Shown: in pieces, positions 55,603 to 63,433 of the stretch
Numbering within the stretch: the first letter of the stretch is position 1
Layout: each line of letters starts with the position of its first letter
Source: Desulfotalea sp.
GTDB lineage: Bacteria; Desulfobacterota; Desulfobulbia; Desulfobulbales; Desulfocapsaceae
DNA length: 64,000 nucleotides
NCBI GenBank assembly: GCA_002733995.1
Contig: NVXR01000002.1
Location: 186,001 to 250,000 of the forward strand
Direction: 5' to 3'
The notes under the pieces: generated by a model
What the model was told of the DNA's origin: nothing
Seen by the model: the letters and a program-made list of their open reading frames with translations, nothing else
Databases searched by the model: none
Position numbers and translations under genes: made by a program

Positions 55603-56289
55603 TCACTCCTTCTTTGGCAATTGCTGTAAAAATATATCCACCCCGAGCCACGGTTGATTATAACGAATGTATGCCCCTGTAGCTGTTGCGGATTTTGAAC
55701 CTGGGTCCAATTGTTCTTCAACCTTCCAATAGGCAATACCGGCCTTATAACCGGTTTTCACCCTCAGGGTCTTTCCCCCATCTTTGACGCAAACTGAAGA
55801 CCAGCCCTGCCTAGAACAGGGCAATTTATCAGGCTCTAGCAGATAGATTCGTGCGAGGGCTTCCGAAAGAAATGGTGCCAGACCTTTTTTGCCAAGGGGA
55901 CCCCGGGGTAAAACCGCATTATGATCGCCACCGGCATCGGACCATGCCTGAAGCAGGGTCACTCCCATGGGATCAACAAGGGCATAGTAAAAGCCATTGT
56001 CCCCAGCCCGTATTACGAGAAGACCGTTAAACGCAACATCCCCCCAACGCTCAATCCGAATCTGTTGCAACTTTGGATAGTTTGGCTTAACAACTAACAG
56101 ATCTGGATCTGGAGAATATCTCTGAAGCGCACAACCTGAAAGCAACAACACAAAAACCACCGCCAGGACTCCCACCAGCAGGCGGATTTGTGCCCCTAGA
56201 GCTCTCGCCCGGATTCTAGCCTTGATAGCAGGCGCTACCGGCCTGTATTTTACAATATTTCCTATGACGTTAGCTACGAAACAACCCAT
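55603..56289 (-). CDS. DUF3261-family lipoprotein (ApeN-like)
   Basis: A 228-residue outer-membrane-type lipoprotein. The lipobox LLSGC lies near residue 52, after a hydrophobic stretch LLVGVLAVVFVLLL. The long N-terminal part before it suggests the true start may be later, for instance near the arginine-rich stretch. The mature part has PNYPKLQQIRIERWGDVAF and ends WLGVDIFLQQLPKK. DUF3261 proteins are a fixed member of aryl-polyene clusters, next to the LolA-like and exporter genes, and probably help place the product in the outer membrane. The ATG lies two bases after the exporter stop. Confidence 0.82.
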   Translation of the reverse strand: MGCFVANVIGNIVKYRPVAPAIKARIRARALGAQIRLLVGVLAVVFVLLLSGCALQRYSPDPDLLVVKPNYPKLQQIRIERWGDVAFNGLLVIRAGDNGFYYALVDPMGVTLLQAWSDAGGDHNAVLPRGPLGKKGLAPFLSEALARIYLLEPDKLPCSRQGWSSVCVKDGGKTLRVKTGYKAGIAYWKVEEQLDPGSKSATATGAYIRYNQPWLGVDIFLQQLPKKE

Positions 56290-56290
56290 A

Positions 56291-58651
56291 TCAGTTCCGC
56301 TCCTTATAACTCAAGATGACAGGACTGACAAAAAGGGCAGTGGGCCAGGCAACACCGATACCTGCAAGCACTGTCACCCCAAGGGCATGTAATGCAGGAT
56401 GGGCTGCAAAAGCCAAAACACCAAACCCTATGAGCGAACTAGCTGCACAGATACTCACGGCGAATCCCGACTCAGAGTGCTGTTTATCCTGACAGGCGCA
56501 AACGGTAAAGATACCGTAGTCAACGCTCAAACCAATCACCATAATTCCCATGATAAGGTGCATCATGTTCAGCTCACCCGTTGTCAGAAAAGCAAAGACT
56601 GACATAGCCGAAAGTGCAGAAAAGACAGGGGCAAGAACGGCAAATACAGACAAAATATTTTTGAACTGGAGAGCTGCCAAAATTACGATTACAATACCGG
56701 CTGCCGCCGACAAAAAGAGGATATCATGCCGTAATCCACGCTCTACAGCAGCCCTCCATTTTGCATTGGCAATGACGGTGACTCCAGGAATTTCAGTCTC
56801 CAATCTGGAGAGCGTTGCCAGCTCCTTTCCTTTCAGGGCAACAGTGGTCATAACATAGTAGTGCGGTGAGACCGCACGCTCTTTTACCAACGACTGCACC
56901 AATGGGGCCATGGAGCCTTGCAGGTATGTTTCATAGGTAAGGGGCAACGGCTCCTTTGCAAGCCAGGAAAAAAATGGCTCAAACGCCCTATCACTAAAAC
57001 CTTTTTCCCTGGCCGCCTCAAGAAACCTCTCAGAAAAGCTGTCTTTATTAAGCCGCCAAAATTCCTGCCAGCGCTGACGCCGTTCATTTTGCATCGTAGC
57101 CCCAGGTAAAAGAGGAGCCAATGATTGAAAGTGAAGACCTGAGTCTTGTTTTAAGATGTTAAAAACCTTGTAGTTACGCTCAAAAAGATCTTCCGTATTT
57201 TCAGCTTCCACCAGAACAAACGCCTGTTCACCCTTTTCCCCCCACACCTTTGAGAAAAACCTTTCATCCTCAATAACCTGTTTATCAGGGACATCAAGAG
57301 CCCTCAAATCTCCATTATAGTGTAGTTGTGGCCAACTATAAATACCAGCGCCAAGAACCGCTGCCCAGACGAGCATAATCACTGTCCGTTGCTGGAGGAA
57401 TTTTTGGCGTCTGCCCGCAGGTCGTCTCGTCACTGGCCGGCTGACAGGCCTGCCAATAGTGGGTACCAAAACCCACGAAAAGGCGACGGCAAAGAGCAGA
57501 CCAATAAGTGCAAGGGTGGCCATCTGCCGATGGGATGGCACACCGGAAAACAGTAAGATGATAAAAACAGCTGAGGTGGTCAATGTTGCAAAAAAGATGG
57601 GTCTTTTCAGGTGGGAAAAAGAAGTGGTCCCACCGGCGGTAACGACTTTCTGCCCCAGGTAGAGATGGATGGAAAAATCCACAGCAATTCCGAGGAGAAC
57701 AATACCAAATCCCAAGGCGAGTCGACTCAATCCACCATGGATAAGACTACTCAAACCAATTGCAGGAGCCGCAGCCATAAGGGGAATAGCGAGGACCAGG
57801 AAACCTTTAACACTCCGAAGAGCAACACCTAACAGACAAACAAGAAGTAGGGTTGCTACCGGCAGAAGGGTTTTAAGATCACCCTGAATCGTTGTGGCAT
57901 TGGCAAGGGTGTGGGGAAGACTGCCTATAACCCTGGCCTCTATGTTTGGTGCAAGGGTTTTCCCATAGGTCTCTTCTAAAAAATCACGAATGACCTCGGC
58001 CTCTTTTGAATCGGTAAGCGACTTAGTTGCTTCGGCTATAAGAAGACAACTCCTGTTATCTTTAGCCATGAAAAAACCATCTTCAATGGCCATTGACAGC
58101 TCGGACCGCAGATAGTTCAACTTCTCTAGCCCCAGAAGACTAAACCCCAAGGGGTCCAGCTGAACATGTTTCTTTAGGCCAATACCTGCCGGGCTGTTGA
58201 GGAGTGCAAAAGATTGTGCAAGGCCTGTAGCAATACCCTCGCTGGTAATTTTCCGCTCTAATTGTCCATAGTCAGAATTATCCAGAAGCAGGGGCAGACT
58301 CTCTACAATAGTCCTCATAAAACCGGATTCATACCCCTTGGGTAGACGAAACAGGACAAAGGAAAAGAGATCACTTTTTTCAAGTGCAGCCCCGAGCCTC
58401 TCCACACTTTCAACAAGGTTTGAGCCACCTAACGCCGCATCTTTCCCGCCCGCATCATTGATAGTCAGGGTGATGAACAACCTGTCCACAAGGCCCATAT
58501 TTTTGAGCTTTTCAATGTCTCCGGACACCGCATTTTCAGGCAAAAGATCCAGGGCGTTATCGTTTACAGTAAGACTAAGACAGGTAAACAGACCAACTAT
58601 GAAGATAGCGAGAACACCACTCCAGCGAATAATTTTGGTTTTAGTTGTCAT
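56291..58651 (-). CDS. MMPL/RND-superfamily lipid exporter (ApeM-like)
   Basis: An inner-membrane exporter of 786 residues with about twelve helices in two halves, each with a large periplasmic loop. Motifs include RLALGFGIVLLGIAVDFSIHLY in helix 4 region and MHLIMGIMVIGLSVDYGIF in helix 10 region (given in part), each carrying the Asp expected to relay protons. Related proteins move lipids or pigments across the inner membrane. The ATG at 58651 overlaps the LolA-like gene by 11 bases; the longer frame to 58744 lies inside that gene. Confidence 0.9.
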   Translation of the reverse strand: MTTKTKIIRWSGVLAIFIVGLFTCLSLTVNDNALDLLPENAVSGDIEKLKNMGLVDRLFITLTINDAGGKDAALGGSNLVESVERLGAALEKSDLFSFVLFRLPKGYESGFMRTIVESLPLLLDNSDYGQLERKITSEGIATGLAQSFALLNSPAGIGLKKHVQLDPLGFSLLGLEKLNYLRSELSMAIEDGFFMAKDNRSCLLIAEATKSLTDSKEAEVIRDFLEETYGKTLAPNIEARVIGSLPHTLANATTIQGDLKTLLPVATLLLVCLLGVALRSVKGFLVLAIPLMAAAPAIGLSSLIHGGLSRLALGFGIVLLGIAVDFSIHLYLGQKVVTAGGTTSFSHLKRPIFFATLTTSAVFIILLFSGVPSHRQMATLALIGLLFAVAFSWVLVPTIGRPVSRPVTRRPAGRRQKFLQQRTVIMLVWAAVLGAGIYSWPQLHYNGDLRALDVPDKQVIEDERFFSKVWGEKGEQAFVLVEAENTEDLFERNYKVFNILKQDSGLHFQSLAPLLPGATMQNERRQRWQEFWRLNKDSFSERFLEAAREKGFSDRAFEPFFSWLAKEPLPLTYETYLQGSMAPLVQSLVKERAVSPHYYVMTTVALKGKELATLSRLETEIPGVTVIANAKWRAAVERGLRHDILFLSAAAGIVIVILAALQFKNILSVFAVLAPVFSALSAMSVFAFLTTGELNMMHLIMGIMVIGLSVDYGIFTVCACQDKQHSESGFAVSICAASSLIGFGVLAFAAHPALHALGVTVLAGIGVAWPTALFVSPVILSYKERN

Positions 58652-59342
58652 GGGCAGGTTGAGTTTCACACCGAGTAAACAGCTGTTCTGGAAAATCGAT
58701 ATTAAAGGTGTAGTCACTAAACAAAAGCCGAGTGAGATCCCCACCCGGTTCTAAAATTTCCACCCGGGCAGGTTGCATAGTGGTCTGATCAAAGGTGATT
58801 GTCACCGTTTGAATATATTCCGCCATAGAAGGATTTTTGGGAGTGATAATAAGTGAGTCCGCGCCCTTTTTCTGCAAAAAAAACGCCTCGCCAAGCTTAG
58901 AATAATCGCCACCTAGCCAGAGCCACAACTGTTCTGCGACAATGCGCATAACAGGATCACTATTCAAATCAAAATTCACAGGAGCTGCCTGATCACTGCA
59001 ACGCAAGCCTTTGTCGCCATTCAGGACAAGTATAGACGGGACTGGATCGGTAAATTCCCAGCGTAATCTGTCGGGCCTGACCACAACCAGTTCACCGTGA
59101 AAAACAATAGTTTCAGCAAAAAGAGACAACTCTTTTTCCTGAATAAAAACGGCTCGAAAAGAATCTATCTTAGCCGCTGTATCCTCAAGCTTGGCCATAA
59201 ACCGACCGAGGTCATCTTTTGCCGCAGGCCCATTACCTGCGCAAGCCAGTCCGCTAGAGAGTAGTAACGCAACAACAAAAGCCCCTGTTCTAAGGAGAGA
59301 AAAAACGGGGTTACGCTGCACAAAACGATAATTATTCAACAT
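58641..59342 (-). CDS. LolA-like periplasmic carrier protein (ApeL-like)
   Basis: A 233-residue secreted protein of the LolA fold. A long signal peptide ends near residue 35 (LLSSGLACA). The body begins DLGRFMAKLEDTAAKIDSFRAVFIQ, with RPDRLRWEF and GLRC stretches as in LolA-like carriers. It would shuttle a hydrophobic product from the exporter to the outer membrane. The ATG overlaps the ApeP-like gene by 11 bases and its end overlaps the exporter gene. Confidence 0.87.
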   Translation of the reverse strand: MLNNYRFVQRNPVFSLLRTGAFVVALLLSSGLACAGNGPAAKDDLGRFMAKLEDTAAKIDSFRAVFIQEKELSLFAETIVFHGELVVVRPDRLRWEFTDPVPSILVLNGDKGLRCSDQAAPVNFDLNSDPVMRIVAEQLWLWLGGDYSKLGEAFFLQKKGADSLIITPKNPSMAEYIQTVTITFDQTTMQPARVEILEPGGDLTRLLFSDYTFNIDFPEQLFTRCETQPAHDN

Positions 59343-59781
59343 TTTCCCACACCTTAATAACCCCTTGAGCCAGCTGTAAATCGCCAGCCCAAACCGCCCC
59401 TTGAATTACATTTACAGGCCCATAGCTAAAGGTTTTACTGGTTTCGATTCGAACCACCGCACCAGCACAAGCGCCGTCATACACAGAAAAGGAATCTATA
59501 CTCACCAGCATTCCATCGGTTGCTTTTTTATTTTCACAGTAGAGGTCATAGCCGTTGGCAAGAGCTGCGGTCTGTGCAATGAGCTCAATGAAATACTCCG
59601 GGAGTAACTGGCCATCATTAACGGCAATGCCACTGGCGGGCAGTGTCGTTTCCGCAACAGCAGAGTCACCGTAACGCTCCAGAAGACGTTCAACAAAGAG
59701 CATGGGCGGACGATGGGGTAGAAAAGACGCGGCATCAACTGGAAGTATTTTTTTGAAAGTATCCTCAGCGTCTTTCATCAC
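59332..59781 (-). CDS. FabZ-like dehydratase subunit, ApeP-like, lacking the catalytic His
   Basis: A 149-residue hotdog protein. It opens like FabZ (FLPHRPPMLFVERLL). The helix motif PEYFIELIAQTAAL keeps the catalytic Glu (66) and the following A-Q pair. The GHFP segment with the catalytic His is missing: the stretch before the helix is AVNDGQLLP, without any His. It therefore complements the ApeI-like protein, which has the His but not the acid. The start overlaps the ketoreductase stop by four bases. Confidence 0.86.
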   Translation of the reverse strand: MMKDAEDTFKKILPVDAASFLPHRPPMLFVERLLERYGDSAVAETTLPASGIAVNDGQLLPEYFIELIAQTAALANGYDLYCENKKATDGMLVSIDSFSVYDGACAGAVVRIETSKTFSYGPVNVIQGAVWAGDLQLAQGVIKVWENVE

Positions 59782-60527
59782 ATGTACATCCCACCATTAA
59801 CACCGATCACCTGACCGGTGATATAATTGGCCTCTCTACTCAAAAGAAAACGAACCACTCCAGAGATCTCTTCTACCGTTCCAACCCGCCCAAGTGGAAT
59901 GAGTGGCAGGAGTTTATCCAGGGGGAGATCTTCAATCATTCCCGTATCAATAAGTCCTGGCGAGACAACATTGACTAAAACATTTCTCCGCCCCAACTCC
60001 CGTGCCAGCGATTTGGACGCCGCTATAAGTCCACCTTTTGCAGCGGCATAGTTCGCCTGACCTGCCTGTCCTGTCTGACCAGAAATCGAAGCGATGGAAA
60101 TAATCCGTCCCCGCCTTTTAGTCAGCATCATTTTTGCAAAAAGTCTGCCTAAAATGAAAAAGCTGTTCAGATTAACGTCGATCACCCGGTCCCACTCTTT
60201 TCTATGCATAAGCGGCATTATGTTATCCCGCGCGACACCGGCATTATGCACCATACCGTAGGGGACAACACGGGCAAGCAGAGGCTCAAGGGCCTTCGTT
60301 GCAGCCACCCCATCAGAGACATCAAAGGGAAGCAAGAGACAGCTGCGTCCCATTTCTTCAATCTTGGCCTGTACCCCATGTGCCGCCTCCGTCGACGACC
60401 TGTAGTTGAGCCAGATATCATATCCGGCGGCAGCAAGATCAAGGGCTATACCGGCCCCTATGCCCCTGCTCCCACCACTTACAAAAACGATTTTATTATG
60501 GTCATCTTCTTGCTTTTCTTTTGTCAT
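59778..60527 (-). CDS. 3-oxoacyl-ACP reductase, FabG family (ApeQ-like)
   Basis: Reduces the 3-keto group of the growing acyl chain with NADPH. The 249-residue SDR has VSGGSRGIGAGIALDLA for cofactor binding, HNAGVARDN, the catalytic Ser147, Tyr160 and Lys164 in the span from SIASISG to NYAAAKGG, and SPGLIDTGMIEDLP. It ends GGMYM. It overlaps the ApeP-like gene by four bases and follows the KS-like partner gene by 21. Confidence 0.92.
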   Translation of the reverse strand: MTKEKQEDDHNKIVFVSGGSRGIGAGIALDLAAAGYDIWLNYRSSTEAAHGVQAKIEEMGRSCLLLPFDVSDGVAATKALEPLLARVVPYGMVHNAGVARDNIMPLMHRKEWDRVIDVNLNSFFILGRLFAKMMLTKRRGRIISIASISGQTGQAGQANYAAAKGGLIAASKSLARELGRRNVLVNVVSPGLIDTGMIEDLPLDKLLPLIPLGRVGTVEEISGVVRFLLSREANYITGQVIGVNGGMYM

Positions 60528-60548
60528 TTTTTTTCACTCTTACGCTGT

Positions 60549-61325
60549 TTACTGGTTCAAATGCAGACGGACGTCACCCCAGTCACTTTTTACAGAAAAA
60601 ACATTCCCCTGGAACTCGTTTTTAGCCAACAACTCAGCAAGAAAAAACGCTGCGCCTAGCGGCTCATAAAGTGTCTGGCATAAGGTTCCAACCGTCACCT
60701 CCTGCCTTGCAGTAAGAAGCCGTTGCGAATGACAGGCCTTAGAGGTAATTTTTGTTTCACCAACACAGAGCCCCATCGAGGAAGATTTTTTATTTTCCAA
60801 GAGCAGACAGACAACACCAGGGAGCCAGGGGGCACCTTCATCCACCAAGGTCTTTCGCCCATCCGCAAGGAGGGTACTATAGGTCTCAACCTGCAGAACC
60901 AAACAACTGTCCAGTCCACCGGACATGATTGCCAACCAAGCTTGTTCAAGAGCCTTAAAAAAGGGGTGGCAAAAATCAGTTATCGTAAGTGCTGCGCCTT
61001 TAATGGCGAGGGTCGAAGCGACGTAACCCGCAGCAGCATTAAAGACAGAGTGAGAAAACAGGGTTGGTGAGGCCTGCTCTTTTGAGACCACACTGTCGAG
61101 GACTTCAAAATTTGTCTGCATGGTACTAAAGGCTGATCCAAGTACCAGTCCACAACGTTCGCCATAGTGTTGGGTAAGAGTTCCCTGGGTCTGCATAGTT
61201 GTACAGGCTGCGACCACTGCAAGACGGATATAATCATCGGCCCGTCGCAACTTCCGAGTCAACTCAACCGGTACAAGTAAATCTGCAAGACGCACCGAAG
61301 AAACAGCATTGACAAAAACTTTCAC
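60549..61325 (-). CDS. Short ketosynthase-like protein (chain-length-factor-like, ApeC-like)
   Basis: A 258-residue protein with only the N-terminal half of a ketosynthase fold (Ketoacyl-synt_2-like). YGERCGLVLGSAFSTMQTNFE resembles the KS stretch before the active site. The active-site region reads ALTITDFCHPFF where a KS has TACASG, so the Cys may be kept but its surroundings are changed. The half with the two catalytic His is absent. In aryl-polyene synthesis a KS pairs with such a protein to form the elongating dimer. It overlaps the ApeO-like KS gene by four bases, which fits a stoichiometric partner. Confidence 0.82.
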   Translation of the reverse strand: MKVFVNAVSSVRLADLLVPVELTRKLRRADDYIRLAVVAACTTMQTQGTLTQHYGERCGLVLGSAFSTMQTNFEVLDSVVSKEQASPTLFSHSVFNAAAGYVASTLAIKGAALTITDFCHPFFKALEQAWLAIMSGGLDSCLVLQVETYSTLLADGRKTLVDEGAPWLPGVVCLLLENKKSSSMGLCVGETKITSKACHSQRLLTARQEVTVGTLCQTLYEPLGAAFFLAELLAKNEFQGNVFSVKSDWGDVRLHLNQ

Positions 61326-62560
61326 ATTTCCACCCCTTCAAGAACAACGGCACTGTTGCTGCCACCAAAGGCGAGAGACTGACTCATACCTATTTTCCCA
61401 GTAAGCACCCTGCTTTCTGCCTCCTTTATCACCGGAAACGACAGTTCCGGATCAAGTTCATGGCAGCCAGCGCTCCCAAAAACAAAGCCCTCGTTGAGCG
61501 CCATAAGTGTATACACAGCCTCAACTCCCCCCGCAGCTCCCAAGGTATGGCCGGTAAAACCTTTGGTGGAGACGACGGGAAGACTGTCGGGATCAAAACC
61601 CAGGGCTGAAATGGCATGGGTTTCGGCGAGATCATTGACACGAGTTCCTGTACCATGGGCATTAATCAGACAAATATCAGCAACAGACAGGCCGCTATCC
61701 CCCAAGGCACCTTTAACAGCACATTGCAAACCATACCCCTCGGGGTGTGGAGCCGTTGGATGATAAGCATCCCCTGCAATCCCATAGCCCCTGACCCTAC
61801 CAAGGATTTTCTGCCCTCTGCGCTGAGCATCCTCCTGTCTCTCCAGCACAAGAATACCGGCACCTTCACCAAGGTTTAGACCCTGTCTATCCTTATCAAA
61901 GGGAGAGCAGCTCTTTTCTGAATAGAGCATCAGACTTTTAAAACCGTGACAGGCAACCCGGGAGAGTTCATCCGCACCTCCGGCAATGGCGATGTCACAT
62001 TTACCATATTCAAGCCAAGTTTTGGCCACACCAATTGCATCAGTACCCGAAGCGCAGGCATTGGTGATAACAAGCCCAGGCCCTGTAACACCGAGTATTT
62101 CTCTCACTTTATCCGCGAGATTTGAACTGAGATAGGCAAGCAACGGTTCGGCAGCAGGGTTCAATCCATGCCGCCACTGAACGTAGTATTCTTCGTTATG
62201 AAAGGTGCAGCCTACGGTTGTTCCAAGAACAATCCCCACCGTTTTGCCCCGGAGCTCCCCAAGGGATAAGCCGGCACGGTGCAGCCCTTCTGCCACGGCA
62301 AGAAGAGCCAGCTGAACGGTCCGATTGCTTGTCTTTATGGATGGGATAAGATCATCAAGGCTACTTCGTCCAGTATCGGCTGTAACCGATGGCACCTGAA
62401 AACAAGGGGCGGTAAATCCCGCCGGGAAAAACCTCTCTCCCATGCCTACATTACAAACCAGTCCAGCTGCCATATTTCGCCAGGCAGCCTGGCAATTCTC
62501 TCCAAGGGCGGTTATTGCGCCATAGCCTGTTACCACAGGTGGCAGGAGTCTTGATCCCAT
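61322..62560 (-). CDS. Beta-ketoacyl-ACP synthase (KAS II/FabF family, ApeO-like)
   Basis: The elongating condensing enzyme of the cluster, 412 residues, full length. VITNACASGTDAIG holds the nucleophile (Cys169), NAHGTGTRVNDLAE the first His, and KGFTGHTLGAAGGVEA the Lys and second His. It begins PPVVTGYGAITALGEN, as in FabF. The stop overlaps the start of the short KS-like gene, suggesting the two proteins form a heterodimer. It sits 21 bases after the small periplasmic protein gene. Confidence 0.93.
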   Translation of the reverse strand: MGSRLLPPVVTGYGAITALGENCQAAWRNMAAGLVCNVGMGERFFPAGFTAPCFQVPSVTADTGRSSLDDLIPSIKTSNRTVQLALLAVAEGLHRAGLSLGELRGKTVGIVLGTTVGCTFHNEEYYVQWRHGLNPAAEPLLAYLSSNLADKVREILGVTGPGLVITNACASGTDAIGVAKTWLEYGKCDIAIAGGADELSRVACHGFKSLMLYSEKSCSPFDKDRQGLNLGEGAGILVLERQEDAQRRGQKILGRVRGYGIAGDAYHPTAPHPEGYGLQCAVKGALGDSGLSVADICLINAHGTGTRVNDLAETHAISALGFDPDSLPVVSTKGFTGHTLGAAGGVEAVYTLMALNEGFVFGSAGCHELDPELSFPVIKEAESRVLTGKIGMSQSLAFGGSNSAVVLEGVEM

Positions 62561-62581
62561 TAAATGTCACACCTAAGTTTT

Positions 62582-63025
62582 CTATTTTTGAATGGTTACA
62601 ACGGTTCCTTTAAGAGCAACGTTAACCACCACTCGGCCAGCAAGACAGGTATATACAGACTCGCTGGATTCCACATTGTTTTTGATATTGGAGACAATGT
62701 TTATTACAGCATTCCCACCCTCTCGCCTCGCACGGTCACGCAAAGTCACCAACGATGAAGCCATGGCCCATGCACATGCCTGACTCCTCTCTTTGGCAAA
62801 ACCATTGGTACGTTTACTGGTCTTAAAGTTACCGTACGTTTTACTTACCTTTCCATGTTTTGCATCTCCCCAGTAAAAGGCGATGTCATCCGTAAATATT
62901 TTTTTAACTTTTTCAATCGCCATGGCGTCCTTGACAGGATACTTCACAAGGACGTCAGCCCCATATGCAAAATTCAGCCCAAAACAGAGTAAGAATATAC
63001 CACTTAAGATAATGTTTTTCGTCAT
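62582..63025 (-). CDS. Secreted protein of unknown function within the polyene-type operon
   Basis: A 147-residue periplasmic protein with a signal peptide (residues 1-22, ending NFAYGA). AAAGGAG stands before the ATG at 63025; the longer frame to 63067 has no such site. The mature part has YWGDAKHGKVSKTYG, CAWAMASSLVTLRDRARREG, GGNAVINIVSNIKNN and a Cys near VYTCLAG. The GGNAVINI core is like that of small periplasmic proteins of the DUF4156/YbjQ kind; homologues are sometimes labelled excinuclease subunit, without basis. Its role in the pathway is unknown. Confidence 0.75.
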   Translation of the reverse strand: MTKNIILSGIFLLCFGLNFAYGADVLVKYPVKDAMAIEKVKKIFTDDIAFYWGDAKHGKVSKTYGNFKTSKRTNGFAKERSQACAWAMASSLVTLRDRARREGGNAVINIVSNIKNNVESSESVYTCLAGRVVVNVALKGTVVTIQK

Positions 63026-63155
63026 TTTCTGCTCCTTTGTTCCTCTCAAAGATAACAACCATTTCATCCTTGCTGGACGTTAACAAGTGTACATTGCGGG
63101 GAGGTTCAATAAAGACTTCCCGCAACGGGACCGCTAAAGACCTTGGCCGCAACTA

Positions 63156-63410
63156 TCAGTCCTTATGATCAAGAATATACTGGGCAAGACTCTCTATGGA
63201 GACAAAAGCAACCTTGCCCTCTTCCATGTCAGAAATCTGTACATCAAAATACTTTTGAATCAACACCACCAGCTCTACCGCATCCAAAGAATCAAGACCT
63301 AATCCTTCGCCAAACAGTGGCTCTGTATCACCAATTTCTTCTGGAGTAATTCCCTGAAGTTTTAAATCATTTACAAGTATTTCTTTCAGCTTTGCTTTAG
63401 TTGTTTCCAT
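63156..63410 (-). CDS. Acyl carrier protein
   Basis: An 84-residue ACP. The phosphopantetheine site is in GLGLDSLDAVELVV (Ser41). GAGG lies just before the ATG at 63410; the longer frame to 63446 lies in the acyltransferase 3' end. It is acidic and helical as expected. It would carry the growing chain for the KS, KR, dehydratase and thioesterase of this operon. Confidence 0.92.
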   Translation of the reverse strand: METTKAKLKEILVNDLKLQGITPEEIGDTEPLFGEGLGLDSLDAVELVVLIQKYFDVQISDMEEGKVAFVSIESLAQYILDHKD

Positions 63411-63433
63411 CTTTCCTCTACAATATTTGCTTG

